From: Comamonadaceae bacterium
Lineage (GTDB): Bacteria; Pseudomonadota; Gammaproteobacteria; Burkholderiales; Burkholderiaceae_C
Direction of reading: 5' to 3'
DNA: 61,674 nt
Assembly: GCA_027486555.1 (NCBI GenBank)
Contig: JAIXOX010000120.1
Span: forward strand, 1-61,674
Shown: positions 34,994 to 43,864 of the stretch, piece by piece
How the letters are laid out: every line of letters starts with the position of its first letter
Position numbering within the stretch: the first letter of the stretch is position 1
Program-made: the position numbers and the translations under genes
The notes under the pieces: generated by a model
The model's database searches: none
What the model saw: only the letters and a program-made list of their open reading frames with translations
What the model was told of the DNA's origin: nothing

Positions 34994-35973
34994 TGCTCGC
35001 TTTCATTTTGCAGCGGCTGATTCAGGCCCTGATCGTGATGGTCACGGTCGCTTTCATCGCATTTTTGTTGTTTCAGTATGTGGGTGACCCGGTGGTGTTT
35101 TTGCTGGGGCAAGATGCGACCAAAGAGCAGATCGACCTGCTGCGGGCCGACCTGGGCCTGGACCAGCCTTTCTTTGTGCAGTTTGGCCACTTTTTGGTCA
35201 ACGCGCTGCAAGGCGAGTTTGGTCTGAGCTTGCGCCAGGGCGCCAAGGTCTCGCGCCTGATCGCCGAGCGCCTGCCTGCGACCCTGGAGCTGGCCATGGT
35301 GGCGGCCTCATTGGCCTTGGTCATCGGCATCCCCATGGGGGTGTACGCGGCCTTGCGCCGGGGCACTTGGGCCAGCCAGTTCATCATGACGGTGTCTTTG
35401 CTGGGGGTGTCGCTGCCCACTTTCCTGATCGGTATTTTGCTGATCTTGGTGTTTGCCGTGGTGCTTGGCTGGTTTCCCAGTTTTGGCCGGGGTGAGGTGG
35501 TGCAGATGGGCTGGTGGTCAAGTGGCTTGATGACGGCCAAGGGCTGGCACCACATCGTGCTGCCCGCCGTGACGCTGGCCATTTTTCAGCTCACGCTGAT
35601 CATGCGCCTGGTGCGTGCCGAGATGCTGGAGGTGCTGCGCACCGACTACATCAAGTTTGCCCGCGCCCGTGGCCTGTCCAACCGCGCTATTCATTTTGGC
35701 CATGCCCTGAAAAACACCCTGGTGCCGGTCATGACCATCACCGGGCTGCAATTGGGTGGCCTGATCGCGTTTGCCATCATCACCGAGACGGTGTTTCAGT
35801 GGCCCGGCATGGGCTTGCTGTTCATTCAGGCGGTGACCTTTGCCGACATCCCGGTCATGGCCGCATACCTGTGCCTGATCGCGCTGATCTTTGTGGTCAT
35901 CAACCTGATAGTGGATTTGCTTTACTTTGTGGTCGACCCGCGCCTGCGCGTGGGCAAGCCCGGGGGGCATTGA
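34993..35973 (+). CDS. dppB: Peptide ABC transporter permease, DppB-type
   Basis: A 326-residue inner-membrane permease: span 1 ILQRLIQALIVMVTVAFIAF, then DPVVFLLGQDATKEQIDLLR (periplasmic region typical of DppB/OppB), central spans, and the EAA loop YIKFARARGLSNRAIHFGHA with LVPVMTITGLQLGGLIAFAI. Pairs with the DppC-type permease encoded three genes later. The gene symbol is by family; opp or gsi naming could fit equally. Confidence 0.92.
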   Translation: MLAFILQRLIQALIVMVTVAFIAFLLFQYVGDPVVFLLGQDATKEQIDLLRADLGLDQPFFVQFGHFLVNALQGEFGLSLRQGAKVSRLIAERLPATLELAMVAASLALVIGIPMGVYAALRRGTWASQFIMTVSLLGVSLPTFLIGILLILVFAVVLGWFPSFGRGEVVQMGWWSSGLMTAKGWHHIVLPAVTLAIFQLTLIMRLVRAEMLEVLRTDYIKFARARGLSNRAIHFGHALKNTLVPVMTITGLQLGGLIAFAIITETVFQWPGMGLLFIQAVTFADIPVMAAYLCLIALIFVVINLIVDLLYFVVDPRLRVGKPGGH

Positions 35974-35975
35974 GC

Positions 35976-37211
35976 ATGGGCGCTTCTTTGCAATCGGTGC
36001 TGGGGCGGGGCGCTGCGTTTGCGCGCATTGCCCAGTTTCACCCCGAGCTCACGGCCTTTCGGCGCGACCTGCACGCCCACCCCGAGTTGGGCTTTGAAGA
36101 GGTGTACACCGCACGCCGAGTGGCCGAGATGCTCAAAGTCTGTGGCGTGGACAGCATCCACACCGGCATCGGCCAAACCGGCGTGGTGGCTTTGGTGCAC
36201 GGCCAAGGCCGCTCGGCGGCCAAGCCCGGCCGCATGATTGGCCTGCGGGCCGACATGGACGCGTTGCCGCTGACCGAGCACAACGAATGCACCTGGAAGT
36301 CGGGCACGGCAGGCCTCATGCATGGCTGCGGCCACGACGGTCACACCGCCATGCTGATGGGGGCAGCCCGCTACTTGGCCGAAACCCGGCGCTTTGACGG
36401 CACGGCCGTGCTGATTTTTCAGCCCGGCGAAGAGGGCTATGCCGGTGCGCGCGCCATGATGCAAGACGGCCTGTTTGAGCGCTTTCCGTGCGAGCAGGTC
36501 TATGCCCAACACAACTCGCCCGAGACGCCCTTGGGCGTGATCGGCATCACCCCCGGCCCCATGCAGGCGGCGGTGGACCGCATCGAGATCCGCATCATCG
36601 GCAAAGGCGGGCACGGTGCTCGCCCCCACCAGGGTGTGGACCCGGTGTTGGTGGCCGGGCACATCATCACGGCCGCGCAAAGCGTGGTCTCGCGCAACCT
36701 GTCGGCTTTTGACCAAGCGGTCATCAGCATCTGCTCGATGCAAGCGGGCCTCCCCGGTGCCATGAGCGTGATTCCGGGCGAGGCCACTTTGATCGGGACT
36801 GTGCGCACTTACAGCGAGCGCGTGCAAGACCAGATCGAAGACCGTTTGCGCGCCTTGTGCAACGGCGTGGCCCAAGGTTTTGGGGCTTCGGCCGAATTGA
36901 CCTACGAGCGCGTCTACCCCGCCACCGTGAACACCGTGCCCGAAGCGCAGTTCGCCTGCGACGTGGCTGCAGCCTTGGTGGGCGAAGACAAGGTCTGGCG
37001 CAACATGCTGCCCAGCATGGGCGGCGAAGATTTTTCTTTCATGCTGCAGGCCAAACCCGGCGCTTACATCCGCATCGGCCAAGGCCTGCCGCACGGCCCC
37101 GGCCCGCACCCGCTGCACAACAGCCGCTACGATTTCAACGACGAGATCTTGCCGCTGGGTGCGGCTCTGCACGCCAGTTTGGTGGAGCAGGCGCTGCCCC
37201 TGGCGGCATGA
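35976..37211 (+). CDS. M20-family amidohydrolase (hippurate hydrolase-like)
   Basis: A 411-residue cytoplasmic metallo-amidohydrolase. Conserved blocks: LHAHPELGFEE, LRADMDALPL, MHGCGHDGHTAMLMGAARYL, QPGEEGYAGARAMMQDGLF and GGEDFSFML. No signal peptide. Enzymes of this type cleave N-acyl amino acids, hippurate or similar amides. It starts 2 bases after dppB and sits between the permease and a second binding-protein gene, so it likely processes the imported substrate; this is inference. Confidence 0.92.
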   Translation: MGASLQSVLGRGAAFARIAQFHPELTAFRRDLHAHPELGFEEVYTARRVAEMLKVCGVDSIHTGIGQTGVVALVHGQGRSAAKPGRMIGLRADMDALPLTEHNECTWKSGTAGLMHGCGHDGHTAMLMGAARYLAETRRFDGTAVLIFQPGEEGYAGARAMMQDGLFERFPCEQVYAQHNSPETPLGVIGITPGPMQAAVDRIEIRIIGKGGHGARPHQGVDPVLVAGHIITAAQSVVSRNLSAFDQAVISICSMQAGLPGAMSVIPGEATLIGTVRTYSERVQDQIEDRLRALCNGVAQGFGASAELTYERVYPATVNTVPEAQFACDVAAALVGEDKVWRNMLPSMGGEDFSFMLQAKPGAYIRIGQGLPHGPGPHPLHNSRYDFNDEILPLGAALHASLVEQALPLAA

Positions 37212-37251
37212 TTCAGATGTGATTGACAACATTCTTTCAGAAGGAAATTCC

Positions 37252-38832
37252 ATGACTTTCAAACTCCACCCTCTCGTGGCCACACTGGCCACCGCACTGG
37301 CCTTGACGGCTGCATCGGCCTCTGCCGTGACCCTGCGCGTGGGCAACCAGGGCGACGCCTTGTCCATGGACCCGCACTCGCTCAACGAGTCCTTGCAAAT
37401 TTCGGTGGTCGAAAACGTCTACGAAACCTTGGTGACGCGCGACGCCAACTTCAAACTCGCCCCCTTGCTGGCCACCAGCTGGAAGCAAACCGCGCCCACC
37501 GTGTGGCGGTTTGAGTTGCGCAAAGGTGTCAAATTCCATGACGGCACGCCCTTCACTGCCGACGACGTGATCTTCAGCTACGAGCGCGCCAAGGGCGATG
37601 GCTCCGACATGAAGAGCTATGTGGGTCAGTTCAAAGAGATCAAAAAGATCAACGACCACAGCATCGACATCATCACCAACGCGCCCTTCCCGATCGTGCC
37701 CGAGCTGATCACCCACTGGGCCATCATGAGCAAAAAGTGGTGCGAAGACAACCAGGCCACCAAGCCGGTGGACCGCCGCAAAGGCATCGAAAACGCCGCG
37801 TCTTTCCGTGCCAACGGCACCGGTCCTTTCCGTGTGCGTGAGCGTCAGCCCAGCGTGCGCACCACCTTCTCGCGCAACGGCAACTACTGGGGCAAGATTC
37901 CTGGCAACGTGGACGAGGTCATTTTCAGCGTGATTGGCAACGACGCCACCCGCGTGGCGGCCATGATGTCGGGCGAACTCGATGTGATGGAGCCCGTGCC
38001 GGTGCAAGACGTGGAGCGACTGAAGGCCAACGACAAGCTCAAGGTGTTGCAAGGCCCCGAGCTGCGTGCCATCTTTTTGGGCATGGACCAAAAACGCGAC
38101 GAGTTGTTGTTCTCCAACGTGAAGGGCAAAAACCCCTTCAAGGACATCCGGGTGCGCAAGGCTTTCTATCAGGCCATTGACATCGACACCATCAAGAGCC
38201 GTGTGATGCGCGGTGCGGCCACGCCTTTGGCGCTGATGTACCCCCCACAAGTCAATGGCTACCCCGCCGACTTGGCCAAGCGTTTGCCTTTCGACATCGA
38301 AGCCTCCAAGAAATTGCTGGCTGAAGCGGGCTACCCCAACGGTTTTGAAGTCAAGATGAACTGCCCGAACGACCGTTATGTCAACGACGCAGAAATCTGC
38401 CAGGCCGTGGCTGCCAACTTGGCCAAGGTGGGCGTCAAGATCAACCTGGAAGCCGAGACCAAGGGCACTTACTTCCCCAAAATCCTGAGCCGCAACACCA
38501 GCTTTTACATGCTCGGTTGGACTGCCAGCACGGTGGACGCACACAACGTGATGTACCCCATCTTGTCCACCCCCGGTGACGGCGGTCGTGGCCAGTTCAA
38601 CCTGGGCGCTTACAGCAACCCCAAGGTGGACGAGTTGACCGACAAAGTCGCCTCTGAAACCGATCAGAAAAAGCGCAACGACATGATCCGCGAAGCCATG
38701 AAAATCCACCAGGATGACATCGGCCATTTGCCTTTGCACCAGCAAGCGCTGAACTGGGCGGCCAAGAAAAACATCGAGCTGGTGCAGTTTCCGGACAACG
38801 GCATGGCTTGGAAATTCATCACAGTGAAGTAA
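37252..38832 (+). CDS. Peptide ABC transporter substrate-binding protein (second)
   Basis: A 526-residue family-5 binding protein with signal peptide MTFKLHPLVATLATALALTA ending at ASASA. Family blocks: TLRVGNQGDALSMDPHSLNE, WRFELRKGVKFHDGTPFTAD, NGTGPFRVRE and EASKKLLAEAGYPNGFEVKM. AAGGAA precedes the ATG. It belongs to the same operon as the first binding protein but is clearly divergent, suggesting that two ligands feed one membrane channel. Confidence 0.93.
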   Translation: MTFKLHPLVATLATALALTAASASAVTLRVGNQGDALSMDPHSLNESLQISVVENVYETLVTRDANFKLAPLLATSWKQTAPTVWRFELRKGVKFHDGTPFTADDVIFSYERAKGDGSDMKSYVGQFKEIKKINDHSIDIITNAPFPIVPELITHWAIMSKKWCEDNQATKPVDRRKGIENAASFRANGTGPFRVRERQPSVRTTFSRNGNYWGKIPGNVDEVIFSVIGNDATRVAAMMSGELDVMEPVPVQDVERLKANDKLKVLQGPELRAIFLGMDQKRDELLFSNVKGKNPFKDIRVRKAFYQAIDIDTIKSRVMRGAATPLALMYPPQVNGYPADLAKRLPFDIEASKKLLAEAGYPNGFEVKMNCPNDRYVNDAEICQAVAANLAKVGVKINLEAETKGTYFPKILSRNTSFYMLGWTASTVDAHNVMYPILSTPGDGGRGQFNLGAYSNPKVDELTDKVASETDQKKRNDMIREAMKIHQDDIGHLPLHQQALNWAAKKNIELVQFPDNGMAWKFITVK

Positions 38833-38835
38833 GCC

Positions 38836-39744
38836 ATGAATGTCCTGAAACGTTGGCTGAACAGCGACGTCGGTTACAGCTTCCGCCAATCGCCCATGGC
38901 GATGGTGGCCGCTGGCATCGCCTTCGTTTGTCTTTTTTGTTCGGTCTTTGCCGGCTGGGTGTCGCCCACCAACCCGTTTGACCTGGCCACGCTGGAGCTG
39001 AGCGACGCCCGCTTGCCGCCGGCCTGGATGGAGGGCGGGTCCACCAAGTTCCTGCTCGGTTCGGACGATCAGGGGCGCGACATTTTGTCGGCCCTGATTT
39101 ACGGTTCGCGCATCTCCTTGGTCGTGGGCCTGGCCTCGGTCATTTTGTCGGTGGCCGTCGGCGTGGGACTGGGCTTGTTGGCCGGTTTCAAAGGCGGTTG
39201 GATTGACGCTTTGTTGATGCGTTTGTGCGATGTGATGCTGTCGTTTCCAGCCATCCTCGTGGCCTTGTTGATCGCTGGCGTGGGGCGCGCCCTGTTCCCC
39301 AACGCCAACGAGTCGCTGGCCTTTGGCGTGTTGATCATCTCGATCTCGCTCACCGGTTGGGTGCAATACGCCCGCACGGTGCGCGGCACCACGCTGGTGG
39401 AGCGCAACAAGGAATACGTGCAGGCCGCGCGTGTGACGGGCGTGCCCTCACTGCGCATCATGGTCAAGCATGTGCTGCCCAACGTGATGGGCCCGGTCAT
39501 GGTGCTGGCCACCATCCAGGTGGCCACGGCCATCATCACCGAGGCGACGCTGTCGTTTCTGGGTGTGGGTGCCCCGCCCACCTCGCCATCGCTGGGCACG
39601 CTCATTCGTGTGGGCAACGATTATTTGTTCTCGGGCGAGTGGTGGATCACGATTTTCCCGGGCCTGATGCTGGTGCTGATCGCCTTGTCGGTCAACTTGC
39701 TGGGTGACTGGTTGCGCGACGCGCTGAATCCGAGATTGCGATGA
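38836..39744 (+). CDS. dppC: Peptide ABC transporter permease, DppC-type
   Basis: A 302-residue permease: first span MAMVVAAGIAFVCLFCSVFA-type region near residue 20, then LLGSDDQGRDILSALIYGSR (the DppC/OppC signature), EAA loop YVQAARVTGVPSLRIMVKHV, and EATLSFLGVGAPPTSPSLGT. Starts 3 bases after the second binding-protein gene; its stop overlaps the dppD start. Confidence 0.93.
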   Translation: MNVLKRWLNSDVGYSFRQSPMAMVAAGIAFVCLFCSVFAGWVSPTNPFDLATLELSDARLPPAWMEGGSTKFLLGSDDQGRDILSALIYGSRISLVVGLASVILSVAVGVGLGLLAGFKGGWIDALLMRLCDVMLSFPAILVALLIAGVGRALFPNANESLAFGVLIISISLTGWVQYARTVRGTTLVERNKEYVQAARVTGVPSLRIMVKHVLPNVMGPVMVLATIQVATAIITEATLSFLGVGAPPTSPSLGTLIRVGNDYLFSGEWWITIFPGLMLVLIALSVNLLGDWLRDALNPRLR

Positions 39745-40709
39745 GTCTTTTACAAGTCAAAAACCTGGTGGTGGAATTCCCCAGCCGCCACGGCACGCTG
39801 CGTGCGCTGGACGATATTTCTTTCGACATCGCGCCCGGCGAAATTCTGGGCGTGGTGGGCGAATCGGGCGCGGGCAAATCGCTCACGGGCGCGGCCATCA
39901 TTGGTTTGCTGGAGCCGCCGGGCCGTGTGGCCGGGGGCCTGATCTTGCTGGAAGGTCAACGCATCGACCACCTGAACAACGACCAGATGCGCCACATCCG
40001 GGGCCGCAAGATCGGTGCGATTTTTCAGGACCCGCTGACTTCGCTCAACCCCTTGTATTCCATCGGCAGGCAATTGACCGAAACCATTTTGGCCCACCTT
40101 CCGGTGACGCCCCAAGAGGCGCGCCAGCGCGCCATCCAGCTGCTCAAGGACACCGGCATTTCGGCCGCTGAGGAGCGCATCGACCATTACCCGCACCAGT
40201 TTTCTGGCGGCATGCGACAGCGCGTGGTGATTGCTTTGGCCCTGGCGGCCGAACCGCAACTGATTGTGGCCGACGAGCCGACCACCGCCCTCGACGTGTC
40301 CATTCAGGCGCAGATCATCAGCTTGCTCAAAAAGGTCTGCAAAGACCGAGGTGCAGCCGTGATGCTGATCACCCATGACATGGGCGTGATCGCCGAGACC
40401 TGCGACCGCGTGGCGGTGTTGTATGCCGGGCGCGTGGCCGAAATCGGCCCGGTGCACCAGGTCATCAACCACCCCGCACACCCTTACACCGCTGGCCTGA
40501 TGGCCTCGATCCCCGACATGGACAGTGACCGCGAACGCCTGAACCAAATTGACGGCGCCATGCCGCGCCTGAACGCCATCCCGCAAGGCTGTGCCTTCAA
40601 TCCGCGCTGCCCCAAAGTCTTTGACCGCTGCAAGCAAGACCGACCCGATTTGGTCCAAGCGGGCGAAACCCGAGCCGCTTGCTGGCTGCACGACGGGAGC
40701 GCCGCATGA
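39741..40709 (+). CDS. dppD: Peptide ABC transporter ATP-binding protein, DppD-type
   Basis: A 322-residue ATPase. Walker A GESGAGKS, signature FSGGMRQRV, Walker [15 protein letters not shown]-loop ITHDMG. The C-terminal oligopeptide-transporter extension contains [15 protein letters not shown], the cysteine pattern often tied to an iron-sulfur cluster in this subfamily. Overlaps dppC and dppF by four bases each. Confidence 0.94.
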   Translation: MSLLQVKNLVVEFPSRHGTLRALDDISFDIAPGEILGVVGESGAGKSLTGAAIIGLLEPPGRVAGGLILLEGQRIDHLNNDQMRHIRGRKIGAIFQDPLTSLNPLYSIGRQLTETILAHLPVTPQEARQRAIQLLKDTGISAAEERIDHYPHQFSGGMRQRVVIALALAAEPQLIVADEPTTALDVSIQAQIISLLKKVCKDRGAAVMLITHDMGVIAETCDRVAVLYAGRVAEIGPVHQVINHPAHPYTAGLMASIPDMDSDRERLNQIDGAMPRLNAIPQGCAFNPRCPKVFDRCKQDRPDLVQAGETRAACWLHDGSAA

Positions 40710-41701
40710 GCGACAAAAAACCCGCACCTTTGGTCGTTGCGCACGACCTGGCCAAGACCTTTGACGTGTCGGCCCCCTGGCTCAACCGCGTGATTGAGCG
40801 CAAACCGCGCCAAATGCTCAACGCCGTGGACGGCGTGAGCTTTGAAATCGAGCGTGGCAAGACGCTGGCCCTGGTGGGCGAGTCCGGCTGCGGCAAAAGT
40901 ACCGTGGCCCGCTTGCTGGTGGGCTTGTACGAGCCCACACGCGGCGGCCTGACCTTTGACGGCCAAGACGCGCACGCCGCTTTCAAATCGAACGATGCCA
41001 AGGCCATGCGCCAGCGCATCCAGATGATTTTCCAAGACCCCTATGCCAGCTTGAACCCGCGCTGGACGGTGGACGACATCATTGGCGAACCGCTCAAAGA
41101 GCATGGTTTGATCAGCGACGCTGAAGAACTCAAAGCCCGTGTGGCCGAGTTGCTCAAGTCGGTGGGCTTGTCGCCGCTCGACATGGTCAAGTACCCGCAC
41201 CAGTTCTCGGGTGGGCAGCGACAACGCATCTCGATCGCCCGAGCTTTGGCCACGGCACCCGAGTTTTTGGTGTGTGACGAGCCGACCTCGGCGCTCGATG
41301 TGAGCGTGCAGGCTCAGGTGCTCAACATCATGAAAGACCTGCAGCGCGAGCGGGGCCTGACTTATTTGTTCATCAGCCACAACCTGGCGGTGGTGCGCCA
41401 TGTGAGCGACCAGGTGGGCGTGATGTATCTGGGCCGACTGGTGGAGCTGGCCGACAAACACACGCTGTTTGGCAACCCGCAGCACCCTTATACCAAAATG
41501 CTGCTGGACGCGATTCCGAAGATGCACGACACAGGCCGCGCCCGCACTCCGGTGCAAGGCGAAGTGCCCAACCCTTTGAATCCGCCCACAGGCTGCACCT
41601 TCCACCCGCGCTGCCCGCAGGCCACCGACATCTGCCGTGCAGAACGCCCCGTTTTGCGTGACTTCAAAGGCATCAAGATCGCTTGCCACGCGGTGGTGTG
41701 A
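40706..41701 (+). CDS. dppF: Peptide ABC transporter ATP-binding protein, DppF-type
   Basis: A 331-residue ATPase partnering DppD. Walker A GESGCGKST, signature FSGGQRQRI, Walker [15 protein letters not shown]-loop ISHNLAVVRH; C-terminal extension with GCTFHPRCPQATDIC. Start [10 protein letters not shown] overlaps the dppD stop (ATGA). Last gene of the operon; the toxin-antitoxin region begins about 100 bases on. Confidence 0.94.
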   Translation: MSDKKPAPLVVAHDLAKTFDVSAPWLNRVIERKPRQMLNAVDGVSFEIERGKTLALVGESGCGKSTVARLLVGLYEPTRGGLTFDGQDAHAAFKSNDAKAMRQRIQMIFQDPYASLNPRWTVDDIIGEPLKEHGLISDAEELKARVAELLKSVGLSPLDMVKYPHQFSGGQRQRISIARALATAPEFLVCDEPTSALDVSVQAQVLNIMKDLQRERGLTYLFISHNLAVVRHVSDQVGVMYLGRLVELADKHTLFGNPQHPYTKMLLDAIPKMHDTGRARTPVQGEVPNPLNPPTGCTFHPRCPQATDICRAERPVLRDFKGIKIACHAVV

Positions 41702-41803
41702 GCGTTGCCTTGATCATCCCGACTTGATCTCGCAGCATGTTCTGAGTTCACGCCAGCGCTCAGCTGACCGCGGTCAAACGCTTCCAGCAAGGCCATTGGC
41801 ATA

Positions 41804-41820
41804 CATCGGTAAAGCCGATA
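41804..41820. promoter_or_regulatory. hip operator 1
   Basis: (c)ATCGG-TAAAG-CCGAT(a): inverted repeat with the same spacer TAAAG as operator 2. First of three sites placed every 26 bases upstream of hipB. E. coli HipB binds TATCC-N8-GGATA operators; the layout here is the same type with different inner bases. Confidence 0.75.
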
Positions 41821-41822
41821 TT

Positions 41823-41850
41823 TTGAATTTATCTGTAAAGCTGATATATT
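41823..41850 (+). promoter_or_regulatory. Promoter candidate for hipBA
   Basis: TTGAAT (41823-41828) and TATATT (41845-41850) are separated by 16 bases. Operator 2 lies between and over them, and operator 3 covers the expected transcription start, so repressor binding would block RNA polymerase. Confidence 0.55.
41830..41846. promoter_or_regulatory. hip operator 2
   Basis: TATCTG-TAAAG-CTGATA, inverted repeat with TATC/GATA ends, 26 bases downstream of operator 1 and overlapping the candidate promoter. Confidence 0.8.
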
Positions 41851-41855
41851 GAAAA

Positions 41856-41872
41856 TATTGGAGAAACCGATA
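41856..41872. promoter_or_regulatory. hip operator 3, over the ribosome-binding site and start of hipB
   Basis: TATTGG-AGAAA-CCGATA, 26 bases after operator 2. It contains the GGAG ribosome-binding site and its last base is the first base of the hipB ATG. Confidence 0.75.
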
Positions 41873-42117
41873 TGGAGCAAAAACTCAGCACTGCGCAGCA
41901 AGTTGGCCACCTGCTGACCGCCAGCCGCAAAGCGCAAGCCATGACACAAGCACAGGCTGCGGGTCGATTGGGCATCAGTCAAGCCCGATTGTCAGAACTT
42001 GAAAATAGCCCAGGCCGTTTGTCGGTTGAACGGCTTCTTGTGTTGGTCAATGCTTTGGGGTTGGAATTGGTTTTGCGCATTCCCGTCGAAAAAGCTGCGC
42101 CCCACAGTGAGTGGTAA
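41872..42117 (+). CDS. hipB: HipB-like antitoxin (XRE-family repressor)
   Basis: An 81-residue helix-turn-helix protein: recognition region MTQAQAAGRLGISQARLSEL followed by ENSPGRLSVERLLVLVNALG, typical of HipB. It should neutralise the adjacent HipA and autorepress through the three operators. ATG 41872 with GGAG in operator 3; three bases separate it from hipA. Confidence 0.93.
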   Translation: MEQKLSTAQQVGHLLTASRKAQAMTQAQAAGRLGISQARLSELENSPGRLSVERLLVLVNALGLELVLRIPVEKAAPHSEW

Positions 42118-42120
42118 GCC

Positions 42121-43446
42121 ATGGGGCGACATGCTCACAGCCGTGCACTGAACATCTGGATGAACGGTGAACTGCTGGGCCAGTGGACCTTGATGGGCAA
42201 TGGTACGCACGAACTGATCTATGCCGACAGTTGGTACCGCTCTGACTCGGTGAGACCTCTTTCCTTGTCTTTGCCCATGACGGGACAGGCCCTGCGCGGC
42301 CGCATGGTCGAAAACTACTTTGACAATCTGTTGCCGGACAGCACCGAAATTCGGCGTCGGGCGCAAACAAACTTCAGAACAGCCAGCACAAGTGCCTTTG
42401 ATCTTTTGACCGCCATTGGTCGTGACTGTGTGGGTGCCGTGCAACTTTTGCCCATCGACATGGAACCCATGGGGTGGAACGCGATCGAGGTGCAGGCGCT
42501 CAGTCCAGAAGAGATTGAACGATGGTTGGGCCGTGTGGTTACGCCCGGCCACCCCATGAGCGGAAATGATGATGAGAGTTTTCGAATTTCATTGGCAGGG
42601 GCGCAAGAAAAAACCGCTTTGACTTGGCACCAAGGCCGATGGTGCAAGCCGCAGGGTGCCACACCCACCACGCACATTTTTAAATTGCCCATGGGCCTGG
42701 TTGGCAATCGGCAAGCCGACATGAGCAGCTCGGTAGAAAACGAATGGCTTTGTGCCCAACTGGGGAAAGCTTTGGATTTGCCAGTCGCCTCTTGTGAAAT
42801 CGGACATTGGGGTGCCCAAAAAGCACTGGTGGTCGAACGCTTTGACCGGCGGATGGCGGCCAGTGGTGCTTATTGGCTGCGCTTGCCGCAGGAAGACTTT
42901 TGCCAGGCGCTGGGCCTGCCCAGTCATTTGAAATATGAAGCCGATGGCGGCCCTGGGCTTGCGTCATTGGCTGCGCTGTTGCGCACATCGAGCAATGCCC
43001 AAGGTGATTTGCGTACCTTATTTGAGTCGCAGCTGTTCTTCTGGATGCTGGCGGCCACTGATGGCCACGCCAAAAATTACAGTCTTTTTCTTTTGCCTGG
43101 TGGGGCTCATCGGTTAACGCCTTTGTACGATATTTTGTCTGCATGGCCGATTGCCGGACCTGGTGCACAGCAGGTGGCGGATGACAAATTGAAAATGGCC
43201 ATGGCTTTGCGCGGAAAGAACCCTCACTACCACATCAAAACCATGCAGCCTCGGCATTTTTTGGATACTGCCAAGCGTGAAGGTTACGCCGACATGGAGG
43301 GCAGCATGCGCCGCATGGCCGCACGGTTACCCACAGCACTGGAAGAAATCGCCCAACAACTGCCGACTGATTTTCCGGAAGCATTGTTTGACAAGGTGGC
43401 CAAGGGCACATGGACGATGAGCCGTCGACTGCAATCCGGAGACTGA
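42121..43446 (+). CDS. hipA: HipA-family toxin (serine/threonine kinase)
   Basis: A 441-residue kinase toxin. N-terminal subdomain with LPMTGQALRGRMVENYFDNL and LPDSTEIRRR; Gly-rich/phosphoserine segment FRISLAGAQEKTAL near residue 157; ERFDR at about 239; catalytic loop TDGHAKNYSL with D314 and N319; metal-site motif LYDILSAWP. HipA kinases phosphorylate glutamyl-tRNA synthetase in E. coli and stall growth; the target here is not known. All key motifs are intact, so it is probably active. Confidence 0.94.
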   Translation: MGRHAHSRALNIWMNGELLGQWTLMGNGTHELIYADSWYRSDSVRPLSLSLPMTGQALRGRMVENYFDNLLPDSTEIRRRAQTNFRTASTSAFDLLTAIGRDCVGAVQLLPIDMEPMGWNAIEVQALSPEEIERWLGRVVTPGHPMSGNDDESFRISLAGAQEKTALTWHQGRWCKPQGATPTTHIFKLPMGLVGNRQADMSSSVENEWLCAQLGKALDLPVASCEIGHWGAQKALVVERFDRRMAASGAYWLRLPQEDFCQALGLPSHLKYEADGGPGLASLAALLRTSSNAQGDLRTLFESQLFFWMLAATDGHAKNYSLFLLPGGAHRLTPLYDILSAWPIAGPGAQQVADDKLKMAMALRGKNPHYHIKTMQPRHFLDTAKREGYADMEGSMRRMAARLPTALEEIAQQLPTDFPEALFDKVAKGTWTMSRRLQSGD

Positions 43447-43528
43447 CGGCACAAGCGCTTGCCGCAGGCAGTGGACACAAGGTCATTAAAGATTAAAAGA
43501 TCAGTCATTCAATGATTTTTATCTAACA

Positions 43529-43864
43529 ATGACTGAATTTTTAGACTTTGGATTTTCCTCGTCTGAAGAAATCGCACGGGTTTTGGCGCAGCGGCTGAAA
43601 AGCCTGAGGGTTCAAAAAGAAATTCCCCAAGCCGACTTGGCGCAGCGCATGGGCGTGTCGCGCAGCACGCTCAACACGCTCGAAAATACCGGCAAGGGTT
43701 CGGTCAACTCCTGGATCAAACTGGTGCAGTGCCTGGGTCAAGAAGGGCAATTGCAGCCGCTGTTCAAACCCGTGACGGCTTCCATCGCCGACATGGTGAA
43801 ACAGCAACAACCCGCCCGTCGGCGCGTCACCCGAAATCGCATTCGGCCCGTGGTCAAGCGATGA
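43529..43864 (+). CDS. Second HipB-like XRE regulator
   Basis: A 111-residue helix-turn-helix protein: AQRLKSLRVQKEIPQADLAQ then RMGVSRSTLNTLENTGKGSV, with a basic C-terminal tail (ARRRVTRNRIRPVVKR). It belongs to the hipB-type antitoxins that precede a different hipA branch from the first module. Its stop codon overlaps the start of a broken hipA. The upstream region has TCATT-C-AATGA palindromes (near 43503-43515) that may be its operator. Confidence 0.82.
   Translation: MTEFLDFGFSSSEEIARVLAQRLKSLRVQKEIPQADLAQRMGVSRSTLNTLENTGKGSVNSWIKLVQCLGQEGQLQPLFKPVTASIADMVKQQQPARRRVTRNRIRPVVKR

Noticed and set aside
37237..39366. Open frame of 709 codons on the minus strand opposite the second binding protein and dppC
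   Set aside because: Shadow frame caused by strong codon bias; both plus-strand genes have full family motifs.
41805..41872. Operator repeats considered as an attachment site for the nearby recombinase
   Set aside because: The evenly spaced dyads overlap the hipB promoter and start, which fits autoregulation; no duplicate of the site was seen near the recombinase.
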